64,000 nucleotides of DNA from Amycolatopsis aidingensis (lineage in GTDB: Bacteria; Actinomycetota; Actinomycetes; Mycobacteriales; Pseudonocardiaceae): contig NZ_CP076538.1 of NCBI RefSeq assembly GCF_018885265.1, positions 620,001 through 684,000 on the forward strand, given 5' to 3'. The first letter of the stretch is position 1; the number at the start of each line of letters is the position of its first letter. Under the pieces are notes generated by a model. That model made no database searches. It was not told where the DNA came from and saw only the letters and a list, made by a program, of their open reading frames with translations. Shown in pieces: positions 62,624 to 64,000 of this stretch. A program made the translations under genes and the position numbers.

Positions 62624-63453
62624 GCCCGCCGGCCATCGAGGTCACCGGCGCCCGGCTCACCTTCGGCCCGCGCACCCTGTGGTCCGGGCTCGATCTGGTG
62701 GTCGAGCCGGGTGAGTTCGTGGCCGTGCTGGGGCCGAACGGTTCCGGCAAGACCAGCCTGCTGCGGGTGCTGCTGGGCCTGCAGCCGCTGACCGAGGGCG
62801 CGGTGCGGCTGGTGGGCCGGCCGCCAGGGCGGGTCAACCACCGGATCGGCTACATCCCGCAGCAGCGGGTGCTGGACGAGGGCCTCGCCCTGCGCGGTAG
62901 CGATCTGGTCGGGCTCGGCCTGGACGGCCACCGCTGGGGTCCGGGGCTGCTGGGTATGGCGCGCAGGCGCCGCCGGGTGGCCGAGGCGCTGGCCGCGGTC
63001 GGCGCGCAGTCCTACGCCAAGGCGCCGGTCGGCACCCTTTCCGGTGGGGAGCAGCAGCGGCTGCGGGTCGCGCAGTCCCTTGTCGGCGACCCCGAGGTGC
63101 TGTTCTGCGACGAGCCGTTGCTGTCCCTGGACATCGCGCACCAGCGTGCGGTGAGCGAGTTGATCGACGCGCGCAGGCGCTCGGCGAACACGGCAGTGCT
63201 GTTCGTCACGCACGAGATCAATCCGATCTTGTCCTATGTGGACAAAGTGCTGTACCTGGTGAACGGTGCTTTCCGGATCGGTACCCCGGACGAGGTGATG
63301 AACTCCGCTGTGCTGTCGGAGTTGTTCGACACCCGGGTCGAGGTGTTCCGGGTCGGCGGCCAGATCCACGTCGCCGGTGCGCAGAGCGCGCTGTGCGAGG
63401 ACGAGCCACACCATCTGGACACGCCGCAGCACCTGGCCGAACACGCATCCTGA
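62620..63453 (+). CDS. Zinc ABC transporter ATPase, ZnuC-like
   Basis: 277-residue ATPase: Walker A GPNGSGKT, signature LSGGEQQRLRVAQSL, Walker B VLFCDEPLLSLD and H-loop VTHEINPI. A C-terminal extension of about 60 residues ends in a His-rich segment (EDEPHHLDTPQHLAEH). Its ATG overlaps the stop of the lipoprotein gene; it powers import through the permease that follows. Confidence 0.93.
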   Translation: MSPPAIEVTGARLTFGPRTLWSGLDLVVEPGEFVAVLGPNGSGKTSLLRVLLGLQPLTEGAVRLVGRPPGRVNHRIGYIPQQRVLDEGLALRGSDLVGLGLDGHRWGPGLLGMARRRRRVAEALAAVGAQSYAKAPVGTLSGGEQQRLRVAQSLVGDPEVLFCDEPLLSLDIAHQRAVSELIDARRRSANTAVLFVTHEINPILSYVDKVLYLVNGAFRIGTPDEVMNSAVLSELFDTRVEVFRVGGQIHVAGAQSALCEDEPHHLDTPQHLAEHAS

Positions 63454-63475
63454 ACGGGCGAGCTGAACGAGCGAG

Positions 63476-64000
63476 ATGGACAAGTTCTTCGACTTCGAGT
63501 TGACCGCGCGGCTGCTCGGCCTGGACTTCGTGCAGACGGCGCTGCTGGCCGCCGCGGTACTCGGCCTGGTCGCGGGCGTGCTCGGCCCGCTGATCGTGTT
63601 GCGCCGGATGGCCTTCGCCGTGCACGGCACCGCCGAGCTGGCCTTCACCGGGGCCGCGGCCGCGCTGCTGATCGGCGTCGGGGTGCAGTACGGCGCACTG
63701 GTGGGCGCGGTGCTGGCCGCGCTGCTGTTCGGGGTGTTCGGCGGCCGGGAGTCCGATCGGGACTCGGTGATCGGGGTGATCCTGTCCTTCGGGCTCGGCG
63801 TCGGGGTGCTGCTGCTGTGGTACGTGCCGGAGCGCACCTCGAACCGGCTGGGCATCCTGGTGGGACAGATCGTGGCGATCGACACCACCGACTTCACCCT
63901 GCTGGTGATCGCGGGGGCGCTGGTGCTGCTGGTGCTCGCGCTGATCTACCGTCCGCTGCTGTTCGCCAGCGTGGATCCCGGGGTCGCGATGGCCCGCGGG
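63476..64000 (+). CDS. Zinc ABC transporter permease, ZnuB-like (partial)
   Basis: The frame opens at ATG 63476 and runs off the window (175 codons present). Visible are the ABC-3 family starts FVQTALLAAAVLGLVAGVLG, PLIVLRRMAFAVHGTAELAF, and several membrane helices. The third gene of the lipoprotein-ATPase-permease unit. The upstream stop is at 63453. Confidence 0.9.
   Translation, partial: MDKFFDFELTARLLGLDFVQTALLAAAVLGLVAGVLGPLIVLRRMAFAVHGTAELAFTGAAAALLIGVGVQYGALVGAVLAALLFGVFGGRESDRDSVIGVILSFGLGVGVLLLWYVPERTSNRLGILVGQIVAIDTTDFTLLVIAGALVLLVLALIYRPLLFASVDPGVAMARG

Overview
The window is high-GC actinobacterial DNA. Gene content and order point to the family Pseudonocardiaceae or a close relative: an Lsr2, MhuD, ClpC, PE/PPE and EspG gene set without mycobacterial core genes, long Pro/Gln-rich tails, and minisatellites typical of such genomes. 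From the pyrophosphatase gene (16.1 kb) to the beta-carbonic anhydrase gene (60.2 kb) the order follows the Mycobacterium tuberculosis block Rv3628 to Rv3588c: ppa, dacB-like, DUF2342, tilS, hpt, PE/PPE-type genes, ftsH, folE, folP, folB, DUF3180, DUF6779-like, DUF2520, panC, panD, coaX, lysS, lsr2, clpC, mhuD, hydrolase, mutY, carbonic anhydrase. This synteny is from memory of that genome, not from a search.

Region 1 to about 10134 is the right part of an integrated actinomycete integrative and conjugative element (AICE). It has a leftward operon of five genes joined by 4-bp overlaps (excisionase-like HTH, WhiB-like, two membrane proteins, FtsK/TraB translocase) and a run of TGACGGG repeats just past traB. 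Rightward there are an XRE regulator, an HTH-Nudix fusion and a Nudix hydrolase resembling the pSAM2 immunity factor. These are followed by an unusual nucleoside diphosphate kinase and a visibly AT-richer cargo (GT87 mannosyltransferase, a hypothetical protein, a secreted crystallin-like protein). The element ends in the 3' part of a tRNA-Thr(CGU) gene. Its integrase and the intact tRNA should lie left of position 1.

Region 10.1 to 16.1 kb holds accessory chromosomal genes: an ECF42-type sigma factor with its DGPF partner and a shrunken VOC-gene remnant, a secreted trypsin-like protease, a gamma-carbonic-anhydrase-like protein, a divergent ribosomal protein L11 paralogue behind a palindromic promoter, and an HxlR/NTF2-like divergent pair.

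Region 16.1 to 42.1 kb is the conserved housekeeping block: cell wall, tRNA and purine salvage, a type VII secretion substrate and EspG chaperone set, FtsH, folate, pantothenate/CoA, lysyl-tRNA synthetase and Lsr2. Lineage-specific insertions interrupt it: a DUF998 gene and a MerR-type regulator where folK would be expected, a PrsW protease, and a guanidine-III riboswitch with its guanidinium exporter beside a methyltransferase.

Region 42.2 to 64 kb has an AraC regulator, a DinB-like protein, an FhuF-like iron reductase under a DtxR/IdeR box, clpC, an AfsR-type giant regulator, a DrrAB-like exporter, Sir2 overlapping mhuD, an M1 peptidase, a PGRP amidase, mutY, carbonic anhydrase, a LacI regulator, and the start of a Zur-type zinc ABC importer operon that runs off the right edge.

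The most striking observations are the L11 paralogue that lacks the thiopeptide-contact prolines and whose promoter has the same layout as that of a MerR-type regulator 17 kb away, the guanidine-III riboswitch, and one 21-bp tandem repeat family present both inside a coding sequence and between genes.
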